64,000 nt of DNA from Smallanthus sonchifolius (Eukaryota; Streptophyta; Magnoliopsida; Asterales; Asteraceae). Under the pieces are notes generated by a model. The model had not been told where the DNA came from, did not search any database, and was given only the letters and a program-made list of their open reading frames with translations. Numbering within the stretch: the stretch's first letter is position 1; each line of letters begins with the position of its first letter. The position numbers and the translations under genes were made by a program. The DNA lies in contig CM042032.1 of the NCBI GenBank assembly GCA_023525975.1, positions 16,932,001-16,996,000 of the forward strand. The letters are read 5' to 3'. Shown piece by piece: positions 11,284-21,785 of this stretch.

Positions 11284-12042
11284 TTAAAAGATGAAGTGGG
11301 AGTACAATCCAATCATCATGGCAAGTCCCGCCATGACAAAGCTAGCTCTCGCCACAAATTCTGCAGCCAAAGTCCTCTCTTCCAGCACCTCCACCATGTC
11401 TCGGACTGTAATAGTGAACTGCCAGTCCATGTCAGCTCTCAACTCTAAATAGTTTGTGGCACCCTGTATGTCTCGGGTGCTGTCCTCCAGAGTCTGAACT
11501 CGAGATCCGAGCCCTTGACGTAAGCGCATGGCTGCATCCCCATGTGCCCTAATATCATCTAGGAGATCATCATGACGCTCTTCGTGCATACGAACGCGTG
11601 CTACTAATGTAGGCACTGTGATCTCCATGGCTTCCCCAGTGTGGGGTAGGGGTGTTAGGGAGTTGGAAGACTCTCCGAGCTCAAAGGTAGATGGGATGTT
11701 CTCCATCTCCCTCCATCGTGCCAGAGTACGAGGCATCCAACGGATAGTTCCCACTGTAGGGTGGTAGCAGAGTCGTTGCTTAGGTGGTTCTTCACCAGTC
11801 TCCAAGTCTTTCGGGTCACGGGCTGCTAGAGTCCTTTTGCATGGAAGTCGAACCTTCTTCCTAGCACTTTGCACCTTAACTGGTCCTCCGCTTTTCTTTC
11901 GGTAGACGATAGGCGGTTCTCCCAAGGCGACATTAGGTGGTGTGGAGCTGCGAACTTGTATTCGATTTTTGGGACGTGTGGCGGAAAGTTCCTCGTTTGA
12001 TTCAGTGTCAGAGACGGGGTCAGAGTGTGAATGTGACGACAT
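11284..12042 (-). CDS. G2 5' accessory ORF ahead of gag (252 aa)
   Basis: Open frame between the primer site and gag, on the same strand. The ATG at 12042-12040 is chosen because the same ATGTCGTC start context opens the equivalent ORF in G4 and because a TGTAG acceptor-like site lies just before it. The protein has a Ser/acidic N-terminus, a basic middle (SARKKVRLPCKR), an ELGESSNSL segment and a long heptad-like region (LVARVRMHEERHDDLLDD onward). It ends in a hydrophobic stretch (FVMAGLAMMIGLYSHFIF) that could be a membrane segment. I recall similar Ser/Pro/acidic plus coiled-coil ORFs ahead of gag in Asteraceae Gypsy elements. The function is unknown. It is uninterrupted although gag-pol is broken. 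Confidence 0.72.
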   Translation of the reverse strand: MSSHSHSDPVSDTESNEELSATRPKNRIQVRSSTPPNVALGEPPIVYRKKSGGPVKVQSARKKVRLPCKRTLAARDPKDLETGEEPPKQRLCYHPTVGTIRWMPRTLARWREMENIPSTFELGESSNSLTPLPHTGEAMEITVPTLVARVRMHEERHDDLLDDIRAHGDAAMRLRQGLGSRVQTLEDSTRDIQGATNYLELRADMDWQFTITVRDMVEVLEERTLAAEFVARASFVMAGLAMMIGLYSHFIF

Positions 12043-12167
12043 GCTTGTGACTACAATATCCACATGACATGTTGATTGGTTATGCAATGCTTATGCAATG
12101 AAAACGTTTTAGTGAGTCATTTAGATTATAGACTAGGTTCCAATTTAGATTCCTAGTTCACTATAAT

Positions 12168-12184
12168 CAACGGCTCTGATACCA
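12168..12184 (-). promoter_or_regulatory. G2 primer-binding site (initiator-Met tRNA)
   Basis: In element direction the sequence TGGTATCAGAGCCGTTG starts four bases after the end of the 5' LTR (GGTGTGACA then GACT). TGGTATCAGAGC is complementary to the 3' end of plant initiator-Met tRNA, the usual minus-strand primer. Confidence 0.93.
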
Positions 12185-12188
12185 AGTC

Positions 12189-13310
12189 TGTCACACCCCG
12201 CCAAGGCGGAAACGCGAGGCGCGACGTTCATGGTTTCCAAAGCATATGATTACCGCAAACACATACATGATAAATGGATACATAAACAAGTTTAATGTTT
12301 TACATTCCAAAATGTAAAATAGAGTTTACAAAAAGTGAAGATTTCGCAAATATGACTCTATTACAATGAGTTATACAAGAGAAATCCCCCAAAAGTTGTA
12401 TCCATCGTGCATGCATGTAATCTACATTGCTAACCATGCGATCACGTTCAATTTCCTGAAAAACATACTTAAAATTGTCAACACGAGGTTGGTGAGTTCA
12501 CATGTTTAATCAAATAGTTCTTTGTAAAATTCAATCGTTCGTAAATAGTTTCAGGTGTATGTGATAAACAGAATAAGAATTGTTGACCCATTTGTAAACT
12601 AGCTAGGAATACAAATAATATGTTCATACATGAGGCGTAACCAAACCATGACAATTATACACGCCCCTAATTTCGTTATCCGGTTCTATGCGGCCATAAA
12701 TCCTCCAGATTGTGGTTAGCGCGACTAACCATGACCGGGAGACGTCACTCTCCATAGTACTATTCATAGGACCCTAGGCTACAGTTAATGGTTACTACGT
12801 TGTTCCAGGGGACTTTAGCGGCCTCAACTCGTTGTTCTCATCTCATGTAAACATAAAAGTCGTGCCTTATTCTCTTGTTATCCCATAAAATAGTTGTAAG
12901 TATGTTTTTCCCCCAAATATTGAAAACAGTAAAAAGGGGTCGTGAAACTCACCTTGTTTTTGTGTATACTTGTATTGATACTTGTTGTAGTCAAACTTGA
13001 CTATTCGTACCCTAAATACCAAAGGGTAATTGTGTTAAGACTGAACGTCTCATATTGCAAATTGTTCACCGACTTTGTAAATCTGGTTGTTCTTGTTTAA
13101 AATATCCTCTTAGTGGCTCAACACTTGTTTCGTTATAAAACAGATCTTAGTTACTGCCAAAAAGGGGACTGACACAGGTATCGACACTACCTAGTTTCAA
13201 TTGGGCAATTGAGTATCGAAACTTCCTAGTTTCGATTGAGTAGTTGGGTATCGAAACTACCTAGTTTCGATTGAGTATGACAGTTGTCGAAACTTCCTAG
13301 TTTCGATTGA
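12189..13310 (-). repeat. G2 5' LTR, truncated (1122 bp)
   Basis: Matches the last part (element sense) of the 2304-bp LTR at 4087-6390. Homology stops at 13310, immediately after the fourth hairpin unit of the array. About 1.2 kb of the upstream (U3/R) side is missing, and with it the donor candidate and presumably the promoter. Confidence 0.93.
13179..13310 (-). repeat. Hairpin array in G2 5' LTR (four units, cut)
   Basis: Four units with the same arms and spacing as the array at 5078-5374. The array and the LTR homology both end at the edge of the fourth palindrome. Confidence 0.9.
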
Positions 13311-13451
13311 TGCATTTGATTTTGGTTGTTGATTTGAACTATTGTAATTAAATCTTGATGTAATTAATATATGAAACTTTAATTGATCATGAGCTTATAA
13401 ACAGTCCACACGTCCGCCCCGATGTATTCCGTCGTCGGTTGGGGTGTGACA
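13311..13451 (+). repeat. End of a Gypsy LTR related to G3
   Basis: AT-rich stretch followed by a terminus (CCGCCCCGATGTATTCC ... GGTTGGGGTGTGACA) that matches, in opposite orientation, the outer end of the G3 LTR at 30535 (TGTCACACCCCAACTGACGG). It is a fragment of a different insertion with only its right end intact, fused to the broken G2 LTR at 13310. Confidence 0.7.
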
Positions 13452-13628
13452 TGTTTGAAACACCTCGTTATAATAGAACATGTATTTATAGTATGAGCTT
13501 GTGTTGTTTGTCATGTTTACATTTTTCGTTGTACCTTGTTCCACCCAGTCACAGGAAATCCGCACCTTGTGACTAGGCTACATACTCACACGATCACGAT
13601 CCGACACACCCACCCGGAGGGACCTACA
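13452..13628 (-). repeat. LTR-like fragment with TATA box (TGTAGGTCCC start)
   Basis: On the minus strand it begins TGTAGGTCCCTCCGG, a plausible LTR start, and contains ACTATAAATACATG, a good TATA box, at 13483-13494. It is cut off at 13451 by the Gypsy LTR scrap. It separates that scrap from the extra ORF of C1. The element type is uncertain, possibly Copia. Confidence 0.45.
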
Positions 13629-14840
13629 TTTGATCACAATACCTTTAGACGGAGGAGGTCTAGAAGGCACGGTCTTTTCAGCCTCATCTTCTTTTCTCTT
13701 GACTGTAGTGTTAGTTGTTGATGTTGCTTCAACATTAGATGTTGCCACAGGGACATCAACTTGAACATTCTCTGATTCTTTCACTGGTTCATTCTCATTC
13801 AAAATTGAACCAACATTCTTGCCTTGATCACTATCCTTCACACCTGCTAATTTATCAACTATAGGAACTTCATTCTCAGTTTCAACTTCCGGTACTTGAT
13901 TATTAACAGGTCGTTCACTTTCTTGATTAACATTTCCTTGAATTGCACCACCTTCACCATCATCACCTCCTTCATCACCATCATCATCATCATCACCTTC
14001 ATTATCTTCTACGCCACTACTCAGAATATCATCAACTTCATCATTCACTCCAAAATCTGGATCAGGGTTTTCTTCAAGCGTATTAGCAAATAACGGTGTC
14101 AATTGCCCAGAGATTTTACTTTTCTTCCTGATTGTGTTCATGCTACTGAATATTGCTTCTGATATATGATATAGTGGCAGTTCTACTCCATCGTTCGGTA
14201 AATCTGGCATTAGTTTGTTTATGATCATTTGTAAGAACCTCAAATATAGCAAGAATTTGTTGTTCTGCCTTGGTCCAACAAAATTGTTTATCATCGCCTA
14301 AAATATCATCCTTGAGAAGTTGAATCTTCGGTGAGTACCTAGACAAACTAGAGCACGGCTAAAGACTTCACAGATCTGATCAAAAGCACCAGTCCTAGGT
14401 CCTAGACATTGAATGAAGACATGCACCAAATATCTCCACCACTTCCCTAATAAGGTCTTAGTAACTTGTCTCCTTGGAAAATCACCTTCATAACCCATGG
14501 TTTGAATAATCTGTAAACCTCGAGTATAACTGATTCTGTATGGAAAGTTAACATTGTCCCTGAAATTCAACACCTCCGTGATGACTTGTTCATTAATTTT
14601 GATCTTCTTCCCGCCAACAGTACTTTCTATCCAAATCTACTTATTGACATGTTTGTATTCGACGTTATTCTAGAATTCTCAAATTTGTGATTCATAAACA
14701 GTTACTTGAGTTGATATTGCGGTTAATATCCTTGATTTGTTGAGAAACCGAACTATATCCTCATACCCTCTTGATTTACTGGTACTTGAGGTCAAACACG
14801 CAAAAATATCGTGCCTAGCATCAAACTTTAATTGAATCAT
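13629..14840 (-). pseudogene. C1 env-position extra ORF (SIRE-associated)
   Basis: Begins at the ATG 14840-14838 and continues through three frames to 13629. Conserved blocks shared with the C2 copy (51104-53033) are a GYEDIVRFLNKSRI start, then GKWWRYLVHVFIQCLGPRTGA, RRFNFSRMIF, and FLLYLRFLQMIINKLMPDLP ... TPLF. A long Asp/Glu/Ser-rich tail and a basic Pro-rich segment (VPSRPPPSKG) follow. Frameshifts or stops occur near 14680, 14575 and 14300. I recall this ORF type from Asteraceae SIRE elements, where database entries carry doubtful names (longin-like, xylulose kinase). No function is established. An LTR fragment cuts off the end at 13628. Confidence 0.78.
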
Positions 14841-14874
14841 GACTGCACAAAACAAAAGATTAAGTATTAGAAAT

Positions 14875-15515
14875 TTTTCAAATTTTGCTAACTTCAAAGA
14901 TTTTGGACGAAAAGTCCTGCTTAAAATCTTTTTCGATCGAAAACTCAAACTAATAAAAATTTCAACTCAAAAGATTTCGGTCGAAAACTCCATGTTCAAA
15001 AACCTTTTCGAACGAAAACATAAGTTCACAGAAAAACTCAACTCCAGAGATTTTGAACGCAAACCACTATCAAAAATCCATTTCCATCGAAAACTGATTC
15101 GATCGAAATCTTTTTCGCACAAATCAGAGTTATGACTCTTCATTTCCATCCGAAAACAATTTTGATCCATTCCTCAAAGATTTTGGACCATTCAATAAAG
15201 ATTTCGGACGGTTCAAAAACTATCAAATTTAGGTCCATGGATCTATCTTATCTTACTCTATGGGTCAAGAAAACATACCTCAATGTCAAAAAAACTCATT
15301 GTTGTAACAAATCTCGAACACCTTGGAGATTTCGCAAGAAAACATAATACTTGGATGAATTCAGAATCAAGCTCGAAAACTCAACAATGGCGGTGAAACA
15401 GATTTCGATCGAAAACATGTATATATATACCTTCAGAGATTTCGGACGAAAACATATTTTGAACCCGACTTTTCGATCGAGAACTATTTCGGACGAAGTA
15501 GATTTCGGACATATT
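14875..15515 (-). repeat. Palindromic motif array upstream of C1 extra ORF
   Basis: About a dozen scattered copies of a short palindromic core related to TTTTCGATCGAAAA and GATTTCGGACGAAAAC, spaced irregularly every 30-60 nt. Clear copies lie near 14931, 14976, 15006, 15085, 15406, 15440 and 15470. The array ends just before the ORF start at 14840 (element sense), the same relative place as the array at 50414-50600 in C2. Confidence 0.75.
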
Positions 15516-17037
15516 ATTCATTCAAAAACTTTTTACTTATTGAAATATCTTAGCTTTTTATCAACAATCCGATCTCAAAATTATTAAGATCTGTTCGAAG
15601 ATGTTTTTGAACAAACTTTATGTATACAAAACAACAACTATAACACTATATAACACAAAAACACATAAGAAACATATCATAAAGTATTTTCTATCAAACA
15701 TGAACAAAAATATAAGAACAAACTTTGACTTTTATGACACAAACACACTAAACACACTATAACACATATAGAACTAGAATATTAACTATATTTGCAATAC
15801 TGAACTATAAAACATATCAAATGAACAACACTTATTTAATATCACATTTTTCTTTATTTTATCCTTTTCTTTTCTCTTTTTGGTGAACTAAAATTGACAT
15901 AGGATCATAAATGCACATTGTCTCATTACACTTAATATCAAATCAAGATCTATACAGTTCAACATCAATTGCCAGTATGTTTATCCACTTAAACTCATGC
16001 ATCATATTTCAGTAGATATTGTGTGATGATTAAGGTAAGATTTAGTCAATACAATGTGTACCCCACAATAGAGATGGAATGAAATAAGACACAATGTAAG
16101 ATTTCACTAGATCATGACCCAATCACTAGCATGAGGGTAGTATTCTTAGCACAGAAAAATAAACTAAGTGGATTTGAAGTATAGAATCAACTGTCTTGGT
16201 CTGAAAGTGAATGAGATGAATGATATATATGGAGACATGGAATCTTCAGATGAGTATATGTGTATGGACAGAGAATCAGATAGATTCGTATGAATTTGAG
16301 ATTTGTAAAGAATCAGATGATTCGGGTAGCGGGTATCCAACTATTATCTAGATATACAATGAATTCAGAAACTGAATCAAGGGAAAACATTCCTGGTTTC
16401 CATCCGAGATTTTCACCAGAACCATCAGCTGTGTAAGAGGTGTTTAACTATAGATTATATATTTGACATATATAGGCACTAGAGCAAACAAATTGTGCTA
16501 AGAACGTATCAAGATCCTGGTCTCATGGCATGTCTAGATTCACCTAGCATTCGAATGATGAAACAACCGATATTTGATGTGGGTAAAACACAAAGATTGC
16601 AATTTAGTTAGTCACACAAATATCGCCTATTTTATTACATGCAGAGCCTACCGACATATCAATAATTGTAACCAATGTCACCATCATATCCAATTCATGT
16701 ATAAGCTCAGCACACAAATATACTATCATTTCCTATATGCACATCAATCAATCACATTTTCAACTTTTATTAGGATCAGCACAATATTATATCAACTCAA
16801 CACAAATACTCACAAACAACCAATGTACAATAACTTATTTTATTTTTCATATTTTTTATTTTCTTTAATTCTCCCCCTAAAATTGTGATGTACTTTATTC
16901 AACTAAACACAATTACTGGAAAATAAAGACAAACATTGAATATAACATGAAACTAAGATGTAAACGACACAACACAATTTTATCATTAAAAGAAAGCACT
17001 AAACGAAAAAATCTTTTTGTGGAACAAACATGGTCTT
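15516..17037 (-). other. C1 AT-rich spacer between RNase H and extra ORF
   Basis: About 1.5 kb without a supportable ORF. Together with the palindromic stretch it forms a spacer of roughly 2.2 kb between the RNase H end and the extra ORF, nearly the same length as in C2 (48946-51103). It contains a minus-strand TATA-like GTTATATAG near 15648. No other feature is seen. Confidence 0.55.
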
Positions 17038-17624
17038 TCAATCAAAATCAGCTTTTGTAAAAATATCGGCTTTCAACTCTAAGGTATCAACGTGGACCAC
17101 CTTTATCAAGCCATTATCGAAACAATCACGAATGAAATGTAACCTGATCGCAATGTGTTTGATTTTGGAATATTGAATTGGATTCTTCACGATGCCCAGC
17201 ATGGCTTCATTTTCACAGAAATTGGTGTGTCTAGAAAATTTATCCCGAAGTCCAAGAGTTGATGCTAAATGCAGATAACTTGAGAACAACAGCTCGATGC
17301 AGCTGCGTATTCCGCTTCAGCAGTTGATGTGGAGACGTTCATTTGTTTCATGCACTGCCATGACACCAATCGCTCCCCCAAAAACTGACATCCACCAGAT
17401 GTAGATTTATGATCTAAACCATAACCTCCATAGTCACTGTCAGTAAAAGCATACACATTAAAATCAGACTCTGACGGGTACCAAAGACCAAGATTGACAC
17501 GGCCTTTCAGATGACGCAGAATTCGCTTGACAGCAATGTCATGAGATTCTTGAGGTGACGCTTGATATCTAGCACACGAGCATACAACGAACATGATGTC
17601 CGGTCGACTCGCAGTTAAGTACAT
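17038..17624 (-). pseudogene. C1 RNase H
   Basis: Copia RNase H. The segment SLMYLTASRPDIMFVVC joins RT, then AFTDSDYGGYGLDHKSTSGGCQF and STAEAEYAAASSCCSQ carry the acidic residues. A frameshift and small loss near 17285 follow, then the end in the other frame (QYSKIKHIAIRLHFIRDC ... ADIFTKADFD). The domain order is intact but it cannot be translated as one protein. Confidence 0.88.
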
Positions 17625-18400
17625 AAGAGATCAGATCATGGAGCGGTAATAGGTTTGATTAACTTCAACTCTGGTTGGATCCAGAGAGAGAGAGAGGTTC
17701 ATGTGGAGCAATAGGAGTTGAAGCAGCTTTACAGTCTTTCATATTAAACTTTGTCAAGATGTCGTTGATATACTTGGCCTGATGAATAAGTATACTCGAA
17801 TCTGATTGCTTTACTTGTAGACCAAGGAAAACTTGCATCCGACCCATAAGAATCACTTCGAATTTCAGCTTCATGACACCTTCGAATTCTCTATTCAAAT
17901 TTTCATTCATCGAACCATAGATAATATCATCTACGTAAACTTGAACCAGCAACAGATCATCTCCAAACTTCTTCAAAAATAAGGTCTTGTCAATTGTTCC
18001 ACGTGAAAAACCATTTGTAACTAGATGCGCGGATAGAGTTTCATACCAAGCACGAAGTGCCTGATGCAAATCATAAAGCGCTTTATCCAGCTTGTAAACT
18101 TGAAACAGGTGCTCAAGATGTTCAAATCCTGGTGATTGATTCACACAAACTTCCTCTTTAACCACCCCGTATAAAAATGCGGTCTTCACATCCATTTGAT
18201 ATACCTTGAATTTCATATACGAAGCATAAGCTAGAAAAGTTCTAATAGCTTCAATTCTCGCCACAGGTGCAAAAACATCATCATAATCCAACCCTTCTTC
18301 TTGATAAAAAACCTTGCACAACCAATCTGGCTTTGTTGCGCACAACAATCCCGCGATCATCTCTTTTTTCCTTCTGGCAAATCCACCAAGTGCCAAACAT
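17625..18400 (-). pseudogene. C1 reverse transcriptase (Copia)
   Basis: About 240 codons of Copia RT: DYDDVFAPVARIEAIR, MDVKTAFLYGVVKEEV, DLHQALRAWYETL and the catalytic YVDDIIYGS at 17909-17940. The YxDD aspartates are present. The upstream end is frameshifted against the linker at about 18398 and the downstream end breaks near 17640. Confidence 0.9.
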
Positions 18401-19195
18401 TTAATTTCCTGAACTGCAAAAGTTCATCCTGCATCGCTTCAATCCAATTAGCATCTTCAAGGGTGATGGTGACATTTTTGGGTTCTTCTTGAGATAAGAA
18501 GCACGAATACAAACATTTTTGGGTTCTTCAAGGGCGATGGTGACATTTATAGTTCCCGATTGACTTCTTGTTTTCACTCCATCCTCAATTGATCCAACAA
18601 TATTTTCAACAGGATTCACAAAATTTATTCGGTGAGTTGGAACATCTTCTACTTGGGTCTTCTCAGGCAAATTTGTAATATTGACATCAGATGAGTTGTT
18701 GATAGATTCATCAACACTCGAAGAAGTTTGTTGGTCGACTTGATTATCAGAAGAAATAGAATCTTCTTGCTGAACATCTGGAATGACATGATTATCATTT
18801 GCTGGTTGAGCTGCTTCAGAATTCTCTTCATTCTCCAAATTATCAATTTGTACTTCTCGAATCTGTGTTGATGATGAAAGTTCCTCTGAATTTTCAACTT
18901 GAACCCTTACAGGTTGAGGACCAATCATGAAATTATTCATATTCTGATTAAGACTTGTTGAAGTCTCATCAGCTGTGCCTGAGGAACTCACATTACTTAA
19001 ATCTTTTGAAAATCTCTGATCAAAAGTTTTAAAGATAACATCCGCATCAAAGAACCAATTCGGTCCATTCTGATCATGAGGAGTTGTAGACTCTTGCCAT
19101 TCAACATAGTATGATTCTTGAACTGTCTTCCTTCTCTTGTTATAAACCCGAAATGCTTTCTGATAAGATGAGTAGCCCAAAAAATAACTTTTTCA
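18401..19195 (-). pseudogene. C1 integrase C-terminal tail and integrase-RT linker
   Basis: Starts in the Copia integrase end motif (FLGYSSYQKAFRVYNKRRKTVQES), then PNWFFDADVIFKTF, a Ser/Glu/Asn-rich linker and the start of RT (LEDANWIEAMQDELLQF region). A repeat of about 71 bp sits at 18455-18477 and 18526-18548 (CTTCAAGGGTGATGG in two near-identical copies), suggesting a small tandem duplication. The core with the catalytic residues is missing because the element is cut at about 19195. Confidence 0.8.
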
Positions 19196-19203
19196 AGAAT
19201 TCA

Positions 19204-21240
19204 ATGACGTCAACTTCTAACGCTAGTGTGAGCAATATGACTAATATTCTGAACTATGACAATGAGATTGATACTCCAACTAAACCACCGAGTTTGATGA
19301 ATCTAAAGGATTATTCGAACTAGAAAAGTCGCTTTGAGAATTATGGTGAATTCCAATTGCAGAAGGATATAAACATCCTACTCATTCTCATATGGGTGTA
19401 TCAGATGCGGAGTAACCAGTTTCAGCTCTTACTATGGAAGAGAAAACTTTGTACGATCGAGAGAAAAAGACACTTGCTGCTTTGTCTATGTGTCTGCCTT
19501 TAGACATCTATCACACATTCAAGAAGTTTAAAACATCACGTGATCTTTGGGAAGGTTTGGCGAAGAGATGTGAAGGAAGCACATGTATCAAGAAGAGTAG
19601 AAGGGAATTACTGAAGAAACAATTTAGTGTTTTTAAATCTTTTGAAGGAGAATCTATTGATGAGTTGATGTCTAGGTATTATCACTTGCTGGGTGAAATG
19701 ATAAACAATGACATATCTTACAAAAATAGGAAGGTACTTAAGAAATTTCTGTATGCATTGCCTTCTCACTTTGAGATGTATTCCATAGTGATTAAAGAAC
19801 AACCGGGGTTTGATGAATTGAGTCTTGAAGATCTTATGGGAAAGATTCAATCATATGATTTGAACAAGCAGAAGAAAGATACAGTTTATCAAGATCCTAG
19901 CATTTACTTTGGAAAAGGAATATCAACACCAAAGTCTGGGGTTGATTTGTTTTCAGGAGAAATTTCTGAATGCCAAGGTTCAAAAGAGAGTTCATGTGGA
20001 GAATCATCATGCTATGTTGCTTCTAGTTCTGGATGTTCAAAGAATTGTCACAATGATACTCATTCGTGTTCTCAAAATGTGTCTTCTAAAGCTGCTGATG
20101 ACATGATGGCCATGATTTCTTCGTTTTTAACTTCGTATGAGAATTTTATTGGTGGAAAAATTACTGATCCGGATATGATCGAAGAAGATTTCAAACAACT
20201 GGATAAGGATGCTCTTAAAGAAATGAACATTCAATGAAACATGGCATTGTGGATGAGACAGGGCAAGGAACATCTGAAGAAAACAGGAAAGAAGTTCATT
20301 GGAGCGACAAGCAAGACAAAGATGGGGTTGGACAAATCTAAAGTCAAGTGTTATAATTGTTAAGAATTTAGACACTTTGCTAGGGAATGTACCAAACCTA
20401 AATCTCAACATCAAAGTGCTTCTTCAGGAAACCAGAACACTCAGAATAATCAGAGTTCTTCTACAACATTGATTTCACAACAGGATGAAAATTATGACTG
20501 GGGAATTCATCTAGAAGATATTGTTGCTCATGTCAGTCAAGATTTTCTTGCTGAAGTTCATACTAATGCTGGTTCTGATAATAGTTCTTCAGACAGTGAC
20601 TCGAGTGACTCTGGGAATGTTAGTGAAAATGATGAATCTACAAGTCAGAGTGTGAAAGAAAAAGTGATACATGAAGAGCTGATGAATGATAATGTAGCTA
20701 CAGGAAAGGTGACATAGAAAGTTGCTGAGATGTTTGCTGAAGCCAGTGGATTCAGGCTGATTCTAAATAGGTAAATGAGGTTGTTTTTGTTTCTTGTTCT
20801 AAATGCATTGATTCAGATTTAAAATTTCAGAGATTGTGTGATGAGAATACTAACCTCATCTGTGACTTGAAGGCAAACTACTTAACCAATCAAACTTTGA
20901 AAGAAAATGAGAAGCTTTTAAATATAAGAATTGAATCATTGAAAGATGATATCATAGTTGTACAATCAAAAGTAAATGAACAAGCTTTTCACATTGATGT
21001 GGCATACTCTGAGTATGAAAAGAAAATAAATGAACTTGCCCAGTCACAGAGTGAAGTCACCAAGCTGATGAGAAAGCTTGAGGGTTATAAGAATTCCAGT
21101 TTTTTGTTGGAATATTATAATGAGAAAGCTAGTGGAGAGAAAGTAGTTGGTGGAGTTGGTTATTGTTCACAGCAGGATGATAAAGTTGTTAGGGGGAGTT
21201 GTTTACTGTCCTCCATTCAATGGAAACTACACAGCTCGTA
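19204..21240 (+). pseudogene. C2 gag, first copy (C2a)
   Basis: Large Copia gag. It begins at ATG 19204 after the C1 junction. The gag domain block (TFKKFKTSRDLWEGLAKRCEGS ... KLKKQF-like) spans 19450-19900 and a DDMMAMISSFLTSYENFIGGKI block follows at about 20098. A CCHC knuckle at 20349-20392 has a stop inside it (CYNC then TAA then EFRHFAREC). An acidic Ser-rich part and a coiled-coil part (20834-21110) come next. Stops include TAG 19321-19323, TGA 20235-20237 and TAG 20717-20719, plus frameshifts. It ends at about 21240, where a second gag begins mid-domain. Confidence 0.85.
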
Positions 21241-21785
21241 GCTTTACAGAAGAGATGTGAAGGTAGTTTGGATGTGAAGAAAAGTCGTAAAGAATTACTG
21301 AAGAAAAAGTTTTTGGTATTCAAACACTTTCAGAATTAGAATTTGGATGATTTGGCTACAAGATTTTATCATTTGCTGAGTGAATTAGCAAGTGCAAAGT
21401 TGGTTTATGAACCTAAAGAGATTAATGACAAGTTTCTTGAAGCTTTACCATCAAAATTTGATGTGTATACTGTCCTCATCAAAGAAAATGAAAAATATAA
21501 AACAATGTCACTTGAAGATGTTCTTGGAAAAATTCAATCTCATGATCTAAACTTAAAGAAAAAGGAAACCAATGTGGAGTACATGCAAGATCCGTCAATG
21601 TATTTTGAAAAAAACATCAGGAAAAATTGGATCAGGAGTTGCTTTGTTTTCAGGAGATGGTCAAGATAACTCAAATGATAATAGTTCTGGATGCTCTTTA
21701 AAATCTGGTTTCTTTGCAACTAAATCAAACACTTCTAGATTTTAACCATTGAATTCACATCATGTGAATCAAAGGGTAGCTGAAG
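21241..21785 (+). pseudogene. C2 gag, second copy start (C2b part 1)
   Basis: Begins inside the gag domain at LQKRCEGSLDVKKSRKELL, equivalent to about codon 120 of C2a, so it is a second copy and not a continuation. A stop (TAG near 21337) and a frameshift near 21610 are present. It runs to 21785, the left target duplication of G3 (TGAAG, 21781-21785), and continues beyond G3 at 33357. Confidence 0.82.

Larger units (their letters stand above)
4087..13310 (-). mobile_element. G2: Ty3/Gypsy Tekay-type element, 5' LTR truncated
   Basis: Nearly complete chromovirus on the minus strand: truncated 5' LTR (12189-13310), primer-binding site (12168-12184), 5' accessory ORF, gag with an intron-like gap, protease, RT, RNase H, integrase, chromodomain, purine tract and full 3' LTR (4087-6390). 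It abuts G1 within the integrase. The left flank is ACAGT (4082-4086). The right end is lost, so no target duplication can be checked. Because the 5' LTR lacks its upstream half, including the promoter, this copy should be transcriptionally dead. It also has several stops and frameshifts. Confidence 0.93.
13629..19195 (-). mobile_element. C1: Ty1/Copia SIRE-type fragment
   Basis: Minus-strand Copia element. In element order: integrase C-terminal tail, RT, RNase H, a spacer of about 2.2 kb, then an extra ORF in the env position. Gag, protease, the integrase core and both own LTRs are absent. At about 19195 it meets the gag start of C2 in opposite orientation. Copia type follows from RT after integrase (FAPVARIEAIR, YVDDIIYGS). 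Confidence 0.88.

Noticed and set aside
4087..13451. G2 as a clean insertion into G1 with target duplication
   Set aside because: The right end of G2 is lost and no G1 sequence follows, so insertion cannot be proved from this window.
13896..14093. Plus-strand 65-codon Ile/Thr-rich frame
   Set aside because: Antisense to the acidic stretch of the C1 extra ORF; no motif.
16574..16888. 104-codon plus-strand frame
   Set aside because: AT-rich C1 spacer, opposite to the element, no recognisable domain.
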